NCBI GenBank assembly: GCA_025677835.1
Contig: JAIXMR010000118.1
Coordinates: 1 to 64,000, forward strand
Length of the DNA: 64,000 bases
Direction of reading: 5' to 3'
Source of the DNA: Sporodiniella umbellata
Lineage: Eukaryota > Mucoromycota > Mucoromycetes > Mucorales > Rhizopodaceae
In this document: in pieces, positions 1 to 11,593 of the stretch
How the letters are laid out: each line of letters opens with the position of its first letter
Numbering within the stretch: position 1 is the stretch's first letter
The notes under the pieces: generated by a model
The model's input: the letters and a program-made list of their open reading frames with translations, nothing else
Told to the model about the DNA's origin: nothing
Databases searched by the model: none
Position numbers and translations under genes: made by a program

Positions 1-3000
1 GGTACAAAACTGATAAGGTTCCCTAATAGTGTCTCTGTACATATAGAATCATCCACAGCCATAATAACGTTGCGGACGTCAGCGAACGACTCGTAAGACT
101 TGAATTTAGGTAAAATAGCCAAATCTATGAAAAAAAATAAGCAGTTTGCTAGTTTCTGTGTTTTACTACTTACTGATATTTCTGCTCTTTTCTTTGGATA
201 AGAATTTGATAGCATCTTTCTTTTCTTCCACCTTGGCCTTCATTCTTTTTTCAAAGAAGTTGTTTGCTTTAGCAGGGAAAAGAGTTACAATGTTCTCAAA
301 AACCCCAAATTTATCCAAGTTCTCTTCTAATTCTTCCTCATCCATTTCGCCAGATACCCAAACTGTGTTGTTGACACCGCGAGCGTCTAGCTTTTGCCAT
401 TGTAAGTTCTTTAGCTTGATTTGTGGATAATGTTTGAGCTCTTTGCGAAGAGGACCTGTGGGTGCAGAAGGTATCATAGGTCCTCTAGCCCCTCCAGGTG
501 CTATATATTGTTAGAATCCATTTTATAGCTATTGCTATTGTTTAGAACTTACGAGGAGGGGGAGGGGGAGGTCCACCAGGGCCACCAGGTGCTGCGTTGT
601 ATAATGCGTTAAAAAAGCTAAAATAATGACATTTTTAAATTGCTTACGAGGAGGAGGAGGAGGAGGAGGTCCACCAGGGCCGCCGGGTGCTATAAAAATC
701 AATTAACAACTAAAAGACAAGGGTTTTTTTTCGTATAAGTACTTACGAGGAGGTGGAGGAGGGGGTCCACCGCCAGCTAAGAAAAATAATTATAAGTTCC
801 TATTTAACATAGAGTACTCAAACTTACGAGGAGGTGGTGGTGGTGGTGGTGGGGGTGGAATGCCGTTACCTCCAGGTGCTAAAAAAAAGGTTATTATACT
901 TTTTAAAACCCACATTTTTCTGTAGCTTACGTGGCGGAGGTGGCGGAGGTGGAGGTGGAGCACCAATGCCTCCAGGCACTAAAAAAAAGAAAAAAAAAGG
1001 TATTTGGTTTTTTGCTCACAGGTAGTATACATATTGCATACTTACATGCTGGGAAAGGAGGAGGAGGAGGAGGAGGAGGAGGAGGAGGGATGCCTCCACT
1101 TCCAGGTGCTAAAAAATGATTAATGTTGTACTCTTAAAAGGATTGGGTATTTATGTAGCTTACGTGGAGGAGGTGGCGGCGGTACAGGTATACCAGTAGC
1201 TCCTATTATGGTAATGAAGTAGTGTTTAGTTGAGAATAGCAAATGTCTTTGTATAGGACCATTACCTGGAGGGGGTGGGGGAGGAGGGGGTGGCGGTATG
1301 CCTTGTCCTAAATAAGCAATTTAAGTATACTTCAACAGGAAACTTGTAATACAAATTCAATTTACCCATTATTGAGGGAGGAGGAGGAGGAGGAGGGGGA
1401 GGGCCTACCGTTTCAACAACATTAAAAGAATGCCTATTTACAAAGATTTGGCTAAAAGTACCTCCTTCAGTAGTTGTTGCGTCCTGCGCTTTGTCTTTTA
1501 CTATAGATGTTGTTAGACATCCTCATTTCTATTTCAAAGTTTTTCGCTTACAGTTATTTTGCTGGTTGTCGACAACAGATGCATCGGGAGAAATTGGATA
1601 TAACGGCGTCATGTTGTCAGGTTTTTTTCCAGACCATTTCCACTGATCCCCAACCACAATGGATGCTGTTTCTTGATCGTAGTTTTCAGAGGCATCTGTT
1701 ACTTTACGGAGTTTCTCTTGTAGCATAAGTATTGTGTTTTTGGATTGATTCAACAAAGCACGCATAGCGATATTCTCCATTTTGTAATTTCTTGTATCAA
1801 CGCTTTTAGCAGAAGGGTCTCCTGCTGTTTTTGCATCTTCAAGTTGCTGTCTAAGCTCTTTGTTTTCAGCTGTTAACCGTATTGCTGCCTCCCTGTCTTC
1901 TTCTGCAGTTTGCGCAATTTCTTGAAGTCTGTCAAGCTCATTAAATTTGCCTATCATATTGTTAACAGATATTCCAAAAGCTGATGCTCCTAATTGATCT
2001 GTTGCAACACTGTCTCTTCGATCCATGACTATATTTGCTACTATTTCACTGATAGCTTGATGATAATGTGCCCTTTTAAAATGTAAATACCCAGTCTTTC
2101 AAATATTTTAGTTGTATTTACTTTTTTTCTGCATCGCCTTTGATCAATAACATACTTCTAAAAGTATGTAAAAGATAATTCAGTGCATTTGGCGAATCAG
2201 CTATGTTGTCAAGTATAAGTTCCAGTAGCTCGTTAGGTTGAGAAACGTCGCTGTACATAGATATTTCATCGCCAAAGGCTTCATCCAGATCGCTTTCAGC
2301 TCTCCTACGATATTTTTCCATTTGATCATAGAGTAATGAGTCATCAAGCCTTTCCAGTTTTGCAAAAATCCTCTCTAATCCTGATGCTTTAAATTGACTC
2401 CGTAGGTATATACGATCTGTCACTTCAGTTGGTATGTAAGCCAGAGAATTAATCAAACTGATATTTGAAAGCTATTGTCAATAACTTTTAGTGTACGTTG
2501 TAATGATACATACTATATCAATAGCTTACAGAATAATCGACTATATGATTGTCTGGGGGAACATAGACACCTAGTTTTTGGTAGTCATCAACCGAGCCAC
2601 TTCTACTAATCTTGCGTTTCCCATCTAAAGTATTTTCAAAATCTTTAAGCCAAGAATCAAAAATTCCAATATCATTTTTGTGCTGGCGCAATTGTTCAAA
2701 TCCTTGCATGACATATTTGTGACCCAGGGGTACATCACAGTGACACATAAATAAGAGGATATCGCATATGATCTTTCTTGTTTGCCATTGGGAACAGATA
2801 ATTGAAAAAACAAAACAATGAATATATTCTGGATTCAAAATTGCATCTCTTGCACCCCACTACCGGAGACAACAAAGTCAGTTAGACAAATCTTTGAACT
2901 ACAAACAATAATTAACCTACTCTAGAATTGACCAAAACTTTTATGCACTTCACAAGTTCAATTTCCAGTTCGAGTGTTAGCCCTTTTCTAATTTTTTTAA

Positions 3001-3873
3001 AAAAAAACTTAGCAACTAAAGTCGTGCAGCACTTAAATTCTACCTTTCCGGCTTCCTGTTTAGAAAAGAAAGTCCATTCGAAATTACACGAAGACCTTTA
3101 AGCTCAATAAATCGCATAACCCAACTACAAAAAATGAATATAAGTCTACACAGTAACATCGCATAATCAAGTCTTACTCAACTGGACGAGTTCTCAAGCT
3201 CACTTCTAAATTGTTAGCGAGTGCTGGTGTAACAGCTCTTAAATCTGCCTCCATAAATTTTCGAATATAAAATTCAGGCGAGTTTTTGTCGGAGGGCAAA
3301 GGTCCATCATAAGCAACTATAGTTGGAGGGGTACCTGATAGGGCTGAGTGATTATGAATCGAAGCAGCAGAAGCAGGAACAGGCCCAAGGTGGCTATACC
3401 TGTTAGAGTGCCTTTCCACAGCTCGAGCTGTTGAGTCTTTGGTTGCCGACCACATTTCACCTGCTAAGTCAGACAAAACATGGATCAAAGGCTGGGCATC
3501 CTCCCCTTTCTCTTCGCCATCAGTTCTTCTTCCTGAAACTGATAATTCTGCTTTTCGGTCCTGAACTATCATGGCCCACTTTGTTTTGACATCGAGCTGT
3601 GATTTGAGGGGTTTTCTTTTTTCTTCATCTAAACCTCTACGAGCCTAAAGGAATTTCGTTAGATCTTTCACCAATAATGCTACTTGAACGCATTACAAGC
3701 ATCTGGTCAAACAATTCTTCAATTTTCTCGTCAGAAGTTGGCATTTCTTCGATTTTTCCATCAATGGGCCCCATACTGCGCCTCGAGCTACTGTCAATAG
3801 AAGCTCTTGGTGAAGTTGCTGAGGATTGCCCATTACTCTTCTTTTTTCTGAAGCTCCCAAAAAAGTCTGACAT
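1..3873 (-). CDS. BNI1: Bni1/SepA-type formin (5' part; 3' end beyond the window)
   Basis: Formins nucleate and elongate unbranched actin filaments at growing tips and septa under Rho GTPase control. Exons (minus, in order): 3697-3873, 3178-3644, 3044-3124, 2921-2987, 2530-2859, 2122-2471, 1552-2072, 1366-1500, eight microexons (1266-1307, 1164-1199, 1046-1108, 931-978, 828-878, 747-776, 648-689, 553-591), 174-500 and 1-124. About 976 codons are present. Residues ~45-490 match the GTPase-binding/FH3 region (FDQML at the N-terminus; GARDAI and CDVPLGHKYV in the FH3 part). A coiled coil follows at ~560-640, then FH1 polyproline at ~690-830. FH2 begins near 850 (LKNLQWQKLDARGVNNTVW) and continues as LAILPKFKSY...AVDDSI, where the window ends. 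All phases close. The start ATG opens MSDFFGSF. About 275 residues of FH2 and the C-terminal regulatory tail are missing only because of the window edge. Confidence 0.95.
553..1307 (-). repeat. Tandem array of eight FH1 polyproline microexons
   Basis: Eight exons of 39, 42, 30, 51, 48, 63, 36 and 42 nt are separated by introns of 51-67 bp. Every exon length is a multiple of three and every intron interrupts the frame in phase 1. Each exon encodes a few Gly/Pro spacer residues followed by 6-11 prolines (pattern PPGGPGG then Pro run). Exon-intron units repeat roughly every 85-120 bp, consistent with tandem exon duplication. Confidence 0.85.
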
Positions 3874-5488
3874 GAGGGTGTAGGAATCTCACAATAGGTA
3901 TTTCCTCTATATGGCAGTTTTGGTTTGTCAGACTTCTAAACAAAAAGTATAGATAAAATGTTTTGCACCTGAAAATAGAAAAATAAAAATAGAATTATTG
4001 GACGTTTCAAGTTCAGTGAAAATCTCTAAAAAGTAGTATAAATTATCGAACACCAGCTTACTAGTTGAGAAACCAAAAAAAAAAAAAAGAAGCTACGACA
4101 ACTCGAGCAAAATTTCGAGTTCTTTATCTACGAATCTTAGACTTTTCGAATTGTAGATCTATCATCCGTTGTTTTTATTCTTCGAAGGAAACGCTGCAGC
4201 ACTGAATTTTGAGGATGGCTCTTTTTAATGGGTAATCACAGATTTTTCTTTTTTGGATTTTTCGAAGCCAACTACACGAGGCAAGTGACAAAGTAGTAAG
4301 ACACTGTAAACCTTCAGTATCCTTATACTTAGTTATTTGAACATCTCTAAAGTTATTCTATATTTAATTTCTATCTGTTCCATATGGCCTCGCGAGCTGA
4401 AGCCCTGTTTTAAAAATTTATAGGTTAAAGCTATGAATTATTAGCAAGTCTATTGATATTTTTTTGGTATTTTCTACTGCTAAAAATATACTAGTTTTAA
4501 GTGTGTAATGGTTTTTGATGCTACTGCATACTATAAATAAAAAACTATTCTATGAAAAAATCCCCGTCAGTAGATTCAATCACCCTTTTAAGATAGGATG
4601 ATGTTCATCGCCTCAATTGGTCAAATTTTATAAAAACACCAAGGTAGTAGGCTTATTGAATTGGAAAGTAATTTTTGAGCAGCGCGTGTTAGAGCAAACT
4701 GTAAGAATACTGTAAAAATCAAAAACAAACATAGAGAAGTGATTTCAAGATATAGATGCAGTTTTGAATTTATAATCAATCTTGGCAATACCTTTACTTT
4801 TAAGAGACTGAAACAGATGGCAAAAGAGGATCCCGTAGATAAAAACAGTTTTGCTTTCATATGTTTTTGTCTTCATGCTTGATTTTTTGTCAAACAATCT
4901 CAAACAAATACTAGTTATTTAGAGGTCATACTAAACATATCCAATATGACAGTTGACTTCCATGTACATGGAAATGAAACAGGGAAATATGCATTATTGT
5001 TGGATCTTTTGATTTGCTACTCAAATCGATACCTTTATATATCCCTGAAGGGGCAGCGCTTTGTAACAACATTTACGGTCAAGCCTTTCGATAATGTATA
5101 GTCCACGGGAGATTTTTTTTTTAAAGAAAAGGTAAAACTCATGAGGACATAAGCTCAAGTAAACTAAAACAACTGAAGTGGCTAAGTTTAGATACAAAAA
5201 CTGGGTTTAGGCATAGGAATATCATCAACTCCTTCAAAACTTGATCTAGGAGATCTTGTTTTTTTTTGTTGTAAGCTATGTAGTACTCGTTTATCAAAAA
5301 AAATCCGGAAAATAAAAGAAAAGCTTCAAATATTAGTTATGGCTTTTGTATAGTCTCTTCAAACGAGTGGTATTTAAGCTTTTTTTTTTAATTAAAAAGT
5401 CATTTCCGATTTTTGAAAAAATAGTAGGAAACACTCCAAATAAAATTTTCGCTTTCTTCTAGCTAGACTGTCACTATATTTAATATCA
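3874..5488. other. Divergent intergenic region between formin and Nup155
   Basis: AT-rich DNA of 1.6 kb holding the promoters of the two divergent genes. A 79-codon hydrophobic minus-strand frame (4621-4860) has no recognisable family and is not called. No tRNA or repeat beyond short A/T runs was seen. Confidence 0.6.
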
Positions 5489-8400
5489 ATGAATAATGTC
5501 ATTGCGGACAGCGTGAAGGAATCGTTTTCTTCCTTTTGTGAAGTTATTACCCAGTTAAATGAAGACGATAAAAAACACGCTTTGCTGGATCTATACATTC
5601 AAGGTATTGAATTCAAGTACACGTTTTCTAATTTTGACTTATACTTACGTTCACGTTAGAACCAACTTCAGCAGCTGGTGGTTATATACGCAATGACGCT
5701 TTTATAAAAAAGAATGTTATGCCTTTCCCTGATTCAATTGCCAGCATAATTCATCGTAAACTATTTGATTTGATTGTTTACAAAACAATTCTCATGTATA
5801 CATGTATATATTAGATCCTCAAGCCATTCCTTTTAAATGCGGCTTTTTATCTGGAATCAACGAATTATGGGTAGCATCGAAAAAAACTCTATACATTTGG
5901 AACTTTTTTGAAGGAAACAATGTATTTAAATATCAAAGCCATGACGATGTTGAAAATATTGAGGTGTGCATCAAAGAAAATTACCTATATGTTTGTACGA
6001 AAAACGATTTGTCAGTACACAGTTTTGAAAAAACAACCTCTGGAGAATTAAGCATTCTTTCAAGTGCTAAATTAAGGACTAATGGAATTGTTATGTCAAA
6101 TATACACAACACTAACAAAGAGCGAACATATATGAAAGGAAGCGACGGTCACATATATTCATTTAAAATAGTTTGCAGCAACGAGGGTATAGCCATCCGT
6201 ATCGAGGACTTTGCTTGTCTTACAGAGAAGTCTTATATGAAATACTTTTCGTATATTATTCAATCAGCACCTGAAGGTAATCTATTTTAATATGAATCTT
6301 TATTTTACCTTTCAAACAAAAAAGACTTTAACACCTCATGAAAGACCCGGTTAAAATGATGTCCGTAAGCGACGACAACAAAACTATCTTCACTTTATTA
6401 GGCGACTCCACCATTCAGGCTTTAAACATTGAAAATGGAGCATTTACATACGGGAACACATACAAAGCTGACTATATTGAATATATTCAAACTGTTTCAT
6501 TGTCACAATCAAAGATTGTCGACTTGGTTGCTGTTAACGACAAAGGGGACAGATACTATTTGTCAAACAAATCTTCAGGCATAACACTTGTCCAAAAGCG
6601 TTTGGCTCCGCCCGTACCTGGATCGATTCTATTTCACAAATTCACCGAAAAATCTTTACAGCAATGCTTCTATGGTTCAAATGTTTTTGCATCTGTTTGT
6701 AAATCGCATGATAGCTATTTTATGCTAACTTGCCCAAATACAACAAAGGCAACATTGGCTCAATCCGTAAATATATTTCTAATCGTAAAAAGAAAAATAC
6801 AAAAGCAGTTAAACGCTTTTAAAACACTAGACGCTCGAGGAAGATTACTATATTGAAAAATCAAACAGTATCTACAAAATTACAGAATATGATTTACAGT
6901 CAACTAGTAGCCCTTTGGAAGATGTATTAGAACCCTCCGGGAAGCCAGCGCGCCAAATCTTGACATTGGGCCAAGATGGTGTAACACGTTATACCGAAAA
7001 AAGGGCTATTGATAGATTTTCTTTGGCTTTAGCTACCAAGAATGTTCACAACATCTTGGAGTTTTCAGAAGAGTATGGTATCAATGAAACTATCGTATTT
7101 TGTCTATCAAAGGGTAGCGAAAGTGACGAAGCAATATCTTATCTTGAAAACCGTCGCTCTATACACGAAGGTCTACTATTATACGTGTCGAGAATATGTA
7201 AACAAATATGGACTCAAAACGTTTTAAAAGAAGTGTTAGTTAAAAAAAAAAAGTTATGAAGTAAGGTCTAATGCAGGTTTATAGTGTATCCTTGGATATG
7301 TTTGAGTTTGTAGAAAAACACCTTGAAGAGCTATCCTCGTTTCTTCAGAGCATCAATGTTGTTGACAAGAACGTAAACTTAAATATGCCTGGTTACGACC
7401 TAGTTGACTTATTTTGTTTTGTTTTTAGAATGATATATCAATTTTTATTGAAAGATGTAAAGAGGGGGCCAGTTTTACCCGATTTCTGCACAAGATGTAT
7501 ATACAAGACAAATCTGCTGTTACGTATGTTTTTTTAAAAAGAAAGATCTCGTAAAAACTTACCTCAAATACGTTTGTAGAGCTTCGTTGACATCGCATCC
7601 GTCTCTCTCTTTTGAAAGACTTGTCTCGACTGAAGAAGGAGCACTTTTTGCTAAAGATACGATAGTTGCTTGTATTGAATCCTCAGATGTTTTGAGCACA
7701 GAGAGTAATCGCACAAAAATAACTGACTTTTTGTCAGAAAATTGCAGTTTGCTTTTAGGAGAAAAAAATATAGTGTTCTATAAAGTAAAAATTACAACCT
7801 TGCTACTAAGATTGTTTCTCGGAACTAAATCAGAAAGCACAATAGGGACTAGAATGTCATCAAGTTGCCCGAAGTGTGGAAGAAAAGCAACCCCATTTGG
7901 ATCAATCGCTGGAGCATTTCAAACAAATTATCAACTTAGTATCTGTGGAACAATTAAAAGAACTTAGTAGCAAGTATTGCGCTCTGAAAGACTACATTGG
8001 ATCTGTAAAACTAGTATTAGCAAAATACCATATAATCAGTCCAGAACAAGAATCTCACATTCAAGACATAATATTTGAGACCAAACAACTAGTTTTAAAC
8101 GAATACAAAGACTACTTTTTGCCTTTTATACAAGAGTCACTTAACCTAGTGGATCAAGAAAACTACCACTACCGAGTTTATAAATGGCTTATTGATAATA
8201 AGCAAACAAAAATACTGATTTCTCTTTCTACGCCACACATTACTCGATTTTTTTCAACGCTTCCAGAAGATGAAGGCTACAATTATCTGTTCCAGTATTA
8301 CTTGCATCAGAAAGACTTTGTAAACGCTGTGAATACCCTAAAAGAACTTGCTGTCAGAATAGAAAATATCAAGTTAGATAGACGTATTGAGTATCTCAAA

Positions 8401-9053
8401 ATAGCTTGTAAACACACAGCAGAGCTTGATAACACACACACACAAAATGCGCAAGAACTTAAAAAGCTACTAAAGGAAGCTGTAATTCAAAGCAAAATAC
8501 GCGACGCTTTAAACAGTAAAAATACAGAAGGCTCTAGATCATTGACAGAGGTTTTAGATTCCGCTCTCAAGACACCTAAAGAATTGTATGATGATTTTGC
8601 TGTCCCAAATAATTTATATGAGGAGGCTTTAGGCTTAATGGATCTCATGGAGCTATATGACTCAAAATACTCAAAATCAGCTTGGGAAAACATAATCAGA
8701 AATTGTAAAAAAAAAAAAAACAAAAAAAGAAGAGACTTTAAAATGACACACGTCTAACTTTTCTTTTAATCCCATAGGTAAACAACAGGACGAACTGCAA
8801 AAAAAACTAGTTGATTTAGGAAAGCAGCTCTATCCCTCGTTTAGTAGCTATCCCATATGTAAGTTTTACTTAGAAAAAGAACCGATTACTCAAATATCTA
8901 CGCGAATTAGATATAATGGTACAGATACTAGACGATTACTGCAAAGAGCATCCAGAAGGTTTTGAAAAGGACTTCGTTACAGAAACTTTCTGTAAAGTGG
9001 GGGTACCCAAAGAAATAATTGTTGAAGCTCGATCAGTGCTTTTAAAAAAATAA
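5489..9053 (+). CDS. NUP170: Nup155/Nup170-type inner-ring nucleoporin
   Basis: Structural subunit of the nuclear pore inner ring. Exons: 5489-5603, 5660-5755, 5815-6276, 6345-6766, 6831-7232, 7277-7523, 7582-7784, 7846-8704, 8778-8858, 8911-9053; together 1009 aa, all phases consistent. The N-terminal beta-propeller signatures of the family are visible: FPDSIASI, LWVASKKTLYIWN, ERTYMKGSDGHIYSF (family 'GKDGHLYE'), a segment with DDNKTIFTLLGDSTIQ, and LAPPVPGS. The C-terminal alpha-solenoid has YRVYKWLIDN and DRRIEYLKIA, as in human and yeast homologues. The final exon becomes in-frame only after a 52-bp intron at 8859-8910. Known homologues exceed 1,300 aa, so this copy is compact. The intron at 7233-7276 uses a weak GTGTTA donor and is the least certain junction. 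Confidence 0.9.
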
Positions 9054-9313
9054 AGGGCCAGACTATTTTCCTTTTGTGCTGTGTCTCGTCTTAATTTGTT
9101 TCCTATCAAGGCATAAAAAAAGCGCATGTATTGCTTGGGTTCTTAGCCATTCTGTTGAACAGTATGTCTACTAATAAAACTAAGAGACGAATCAGTTACA
9201 CAATAAAGCACTGGAACGTACATCTACTTTTTAGATTCCGGCTGGTGACCTCAATGTGACTCAATTTATTTTGGCAGTAAAACTAATACAGCTTTTTTTA
9301 ACAGTTACTCAAC

Positions 9314-10760
9314 ATGGAAGACAATAGTTTTTCAATAAAGTTTTATTATACTGGACATATCATATTAGGATCTGTTTTTTCTTTGTTAGCTCTATATTAT
9401 TTATTTCGCAGAAGCCAATCTCCACACCTTAAAGACCACATACGTCTAAATTGTTACTATTGCAATCAGGACTCTTACATTTTTTCGAGGAGAAAACAAA
9501 CAGCAAAATACTGGGTTTGCCCTATTTGTGGCAGTGAAAACGCTAGAGATGAAGTAAATAAAAGAATTTGTTTTTGCGAGGAATGTTGTTAATTTTCTCT
9601 ATAGATTGGGGATGTCATTGATCCGAAACCGTTTGTAGAAAAAGAGCAATTGACGAGAGGTACACAACTGACCAAAGGAAAAGCTTAATAACAATATAAA
9701 AAGCCCAAAGCTTTTATGGGTCGAACAGTGATCAAAGACCATACAGTCCCAAAAACAAGCGCACTTTGTGTGAAGAATGTCTACAAACACAAGAATTGAA
9801 ATTGATCGAATTGCGCAATTACATACCCGACGAAACTGTAAGCTTTATTTTCTTTTCGTAAAAGAAAACTTATAATAAACTTATAGAGCCCTGAGTACAA
9901 GCAGAGATTTAAAAATGCCCAGACCTACAAAGAAGAGCTAGAGGCTCGATATAAATTGTGCTCAAGCTGTGAAGCGCTATTGGAAGCGATCAAAACTAAA
10001 GAAACTACAGCATTTTCAAATACAAGATTAGAATTACTACTTAAAGATGCTGAAATACATGGCATGCCTATTGTTTTGTCAAAAGCTAGCCATTACAGAG
10101 ACGGTTTGATTTGGACGATAATACATATAGCTCCCATTCTTATTTTATTTTTCGGTAAAAAAAAAAAAACAGAAAAGAAAGGTATCAACCACGCGTATTT
10201 TTGTGTAGCTTTTCAGCGGCCTCCCAAAGACCTCCACTATAATCTGTTCAAAACTGGTATAAGTAAACTACTTGATGAATTTAGACGATCTTCGCGAGAT
10301 ACAACAGTACCGTTATTAGCTGTACCTCGAATCGAACATATTGGCCGTGCCTTATTTAAAGGTGCTTTTCAGACCCAGCTGAATGAATACAATGTGACAC
10401 TACTGTTCTTTTTAAATATCTTTTCATACTTTAATATTTATTGGCATCCGCTATGGAGGAAAGTATATACAAAACCTAATAGACTTATTCACTGGAAAGA
10501 ATATAAGGTAAAAAATAGCTATATGTAATACCGAAGCTCACATAGTGAACAATAGGCAGCTCAGGTGGTATTGTTTTTTCATCGATTTACTATTCTTTTA
10601 TATCCTTCTTTCCCAGAAGTCCAACTTATTATATACGCAACCGTAAGTTTTTTTTTTTTTCGGGTGATCATGTTTTTTATATAACATGGGTTTTTAGGTA
10701 CTCATCGTACCCACATTGTATGTGGGAATTAGAGGTCAATATTTGGTGCTTGCGTCATAA
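9314..10760 (+). CDS. IMA1: Ima1/Samp1 (TMEM201)-like inner nuclear membrane protein
   Basis: Family members sit in the inner nuclear membrane and help couple chromatin or centromeres to LINC complexes. Exons: 9314-9553, 9605-9659, 9704-9837, 9887-10154, 10209-10507, 10556-10642, 10698-10760; 381 aa. The start encodes an N-terminal hydrophobic segment (residues ~10-28). Four CxxC pairs typical of the Ima1 N-terminal domain follow: CYYC, CPIC, CEEC and CSSC, with the family-like stretch YKEELEARYKLCSSC. Hydrophobic segments occur near IIHIAPILILFF, TLLFFLNIFSYFNIYW and, in the last two exons, QLIIYATVLIVPTLYVG. The protein is shorter than S. pombe Ima1. The last two small exons are inferred from phase and hydrophobicity, so the C-terminus is the least certain part. 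It lies 260 bp downstream of the nucleoporin gene in the same direction. Confidence 0.8.
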
Positions 10761-11593
10761 GCTTTTATTAGTTGCTCCACATCTCATAATCATTCAATAT
10801 CATAAAGCATTATATGTGTATAACCATAAAGGATTTATTTTTTGCTTTACGATAAATTTGGGCTTTGCCTTTGGGGCTACTCATTGAAGCGCGTAGAAAA
10901 CAAAAAAAGTTGTCTTATCATCTGTATCTTTTTTTCCTTGTTTTTTTGGGCCAGCTCTAAGATTTATCAGAGTACACTAATGTCCAATATGTAAGGCAAA
11001 CAAATACCTTTTATTCAAACATTATATTGATTGAAGAGATTTTCTATTTCTTGAAAAGAACTTTTATATATCCATTTGAAAAGAGGGCAGCCAACATGCT
11101 GTAAGCTGCTTTATAGCTGTACTTGATTATTAAATCCACTCTCAATCAATAATGATGGAAAAGATACTTGGGTGACCACAAACACCTACCAGGGAGGCTG
11201 TGTTATAACAAAACATAAAACTGTTTAATCTTTTTATCTGTATATTCAAACAACATTTCTCTTTAAAAAAAGAAAAAAAAAGCAACGAAGCTCATAAAAT
11301 ATCAGCTTCAAGGTGGATCAAACAGTTTTATATTAAGGTTGTTTCAAGTACTTCGCTAGAAATCAACAAAACTCACAACAGCAACTTGGCTGTTTCGGTT
11401 ACTACCAGTCTTTGACTACAGAATGAATAGCTATGTGCGCATACTAATATGCTTTAATATGTGCTCTCTATCTAAGCGGAATTCAATTATAAAACTGTTG
11501 TCCATTTTGAGAAATAAAATTCAGCATAAAAACAAGACTTTTTAGAACCTTTTTATCTACATAAAATATATTTGATTCAATCGCCCTTTTGAA
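10761..11593. other. Intergenic region, nothing recognised
   Basis: 833 bp between two plus-strand genes, AT-rich with many stops in all frames. It presumably holds the 3' UTR of the Ima1-like gene and the kinase promoter; no motif could be assigned. Confidence 0.5.

Noticed and set aside
4621..4860. 79-codon hydrophobic minus-strand ORF in the formin/Nup155 spacer.
   Set aside because: No start context, no family pattern, and typical of stop-free runs in AT-rich spacer.
8859..8910. Apparent frameshift near the 3' end of the Nup155 gene (A5 run).
   Set aside because: A perfect 52-bp GTAAGT...TTAG intron restores the frame and removes the need for an indel.
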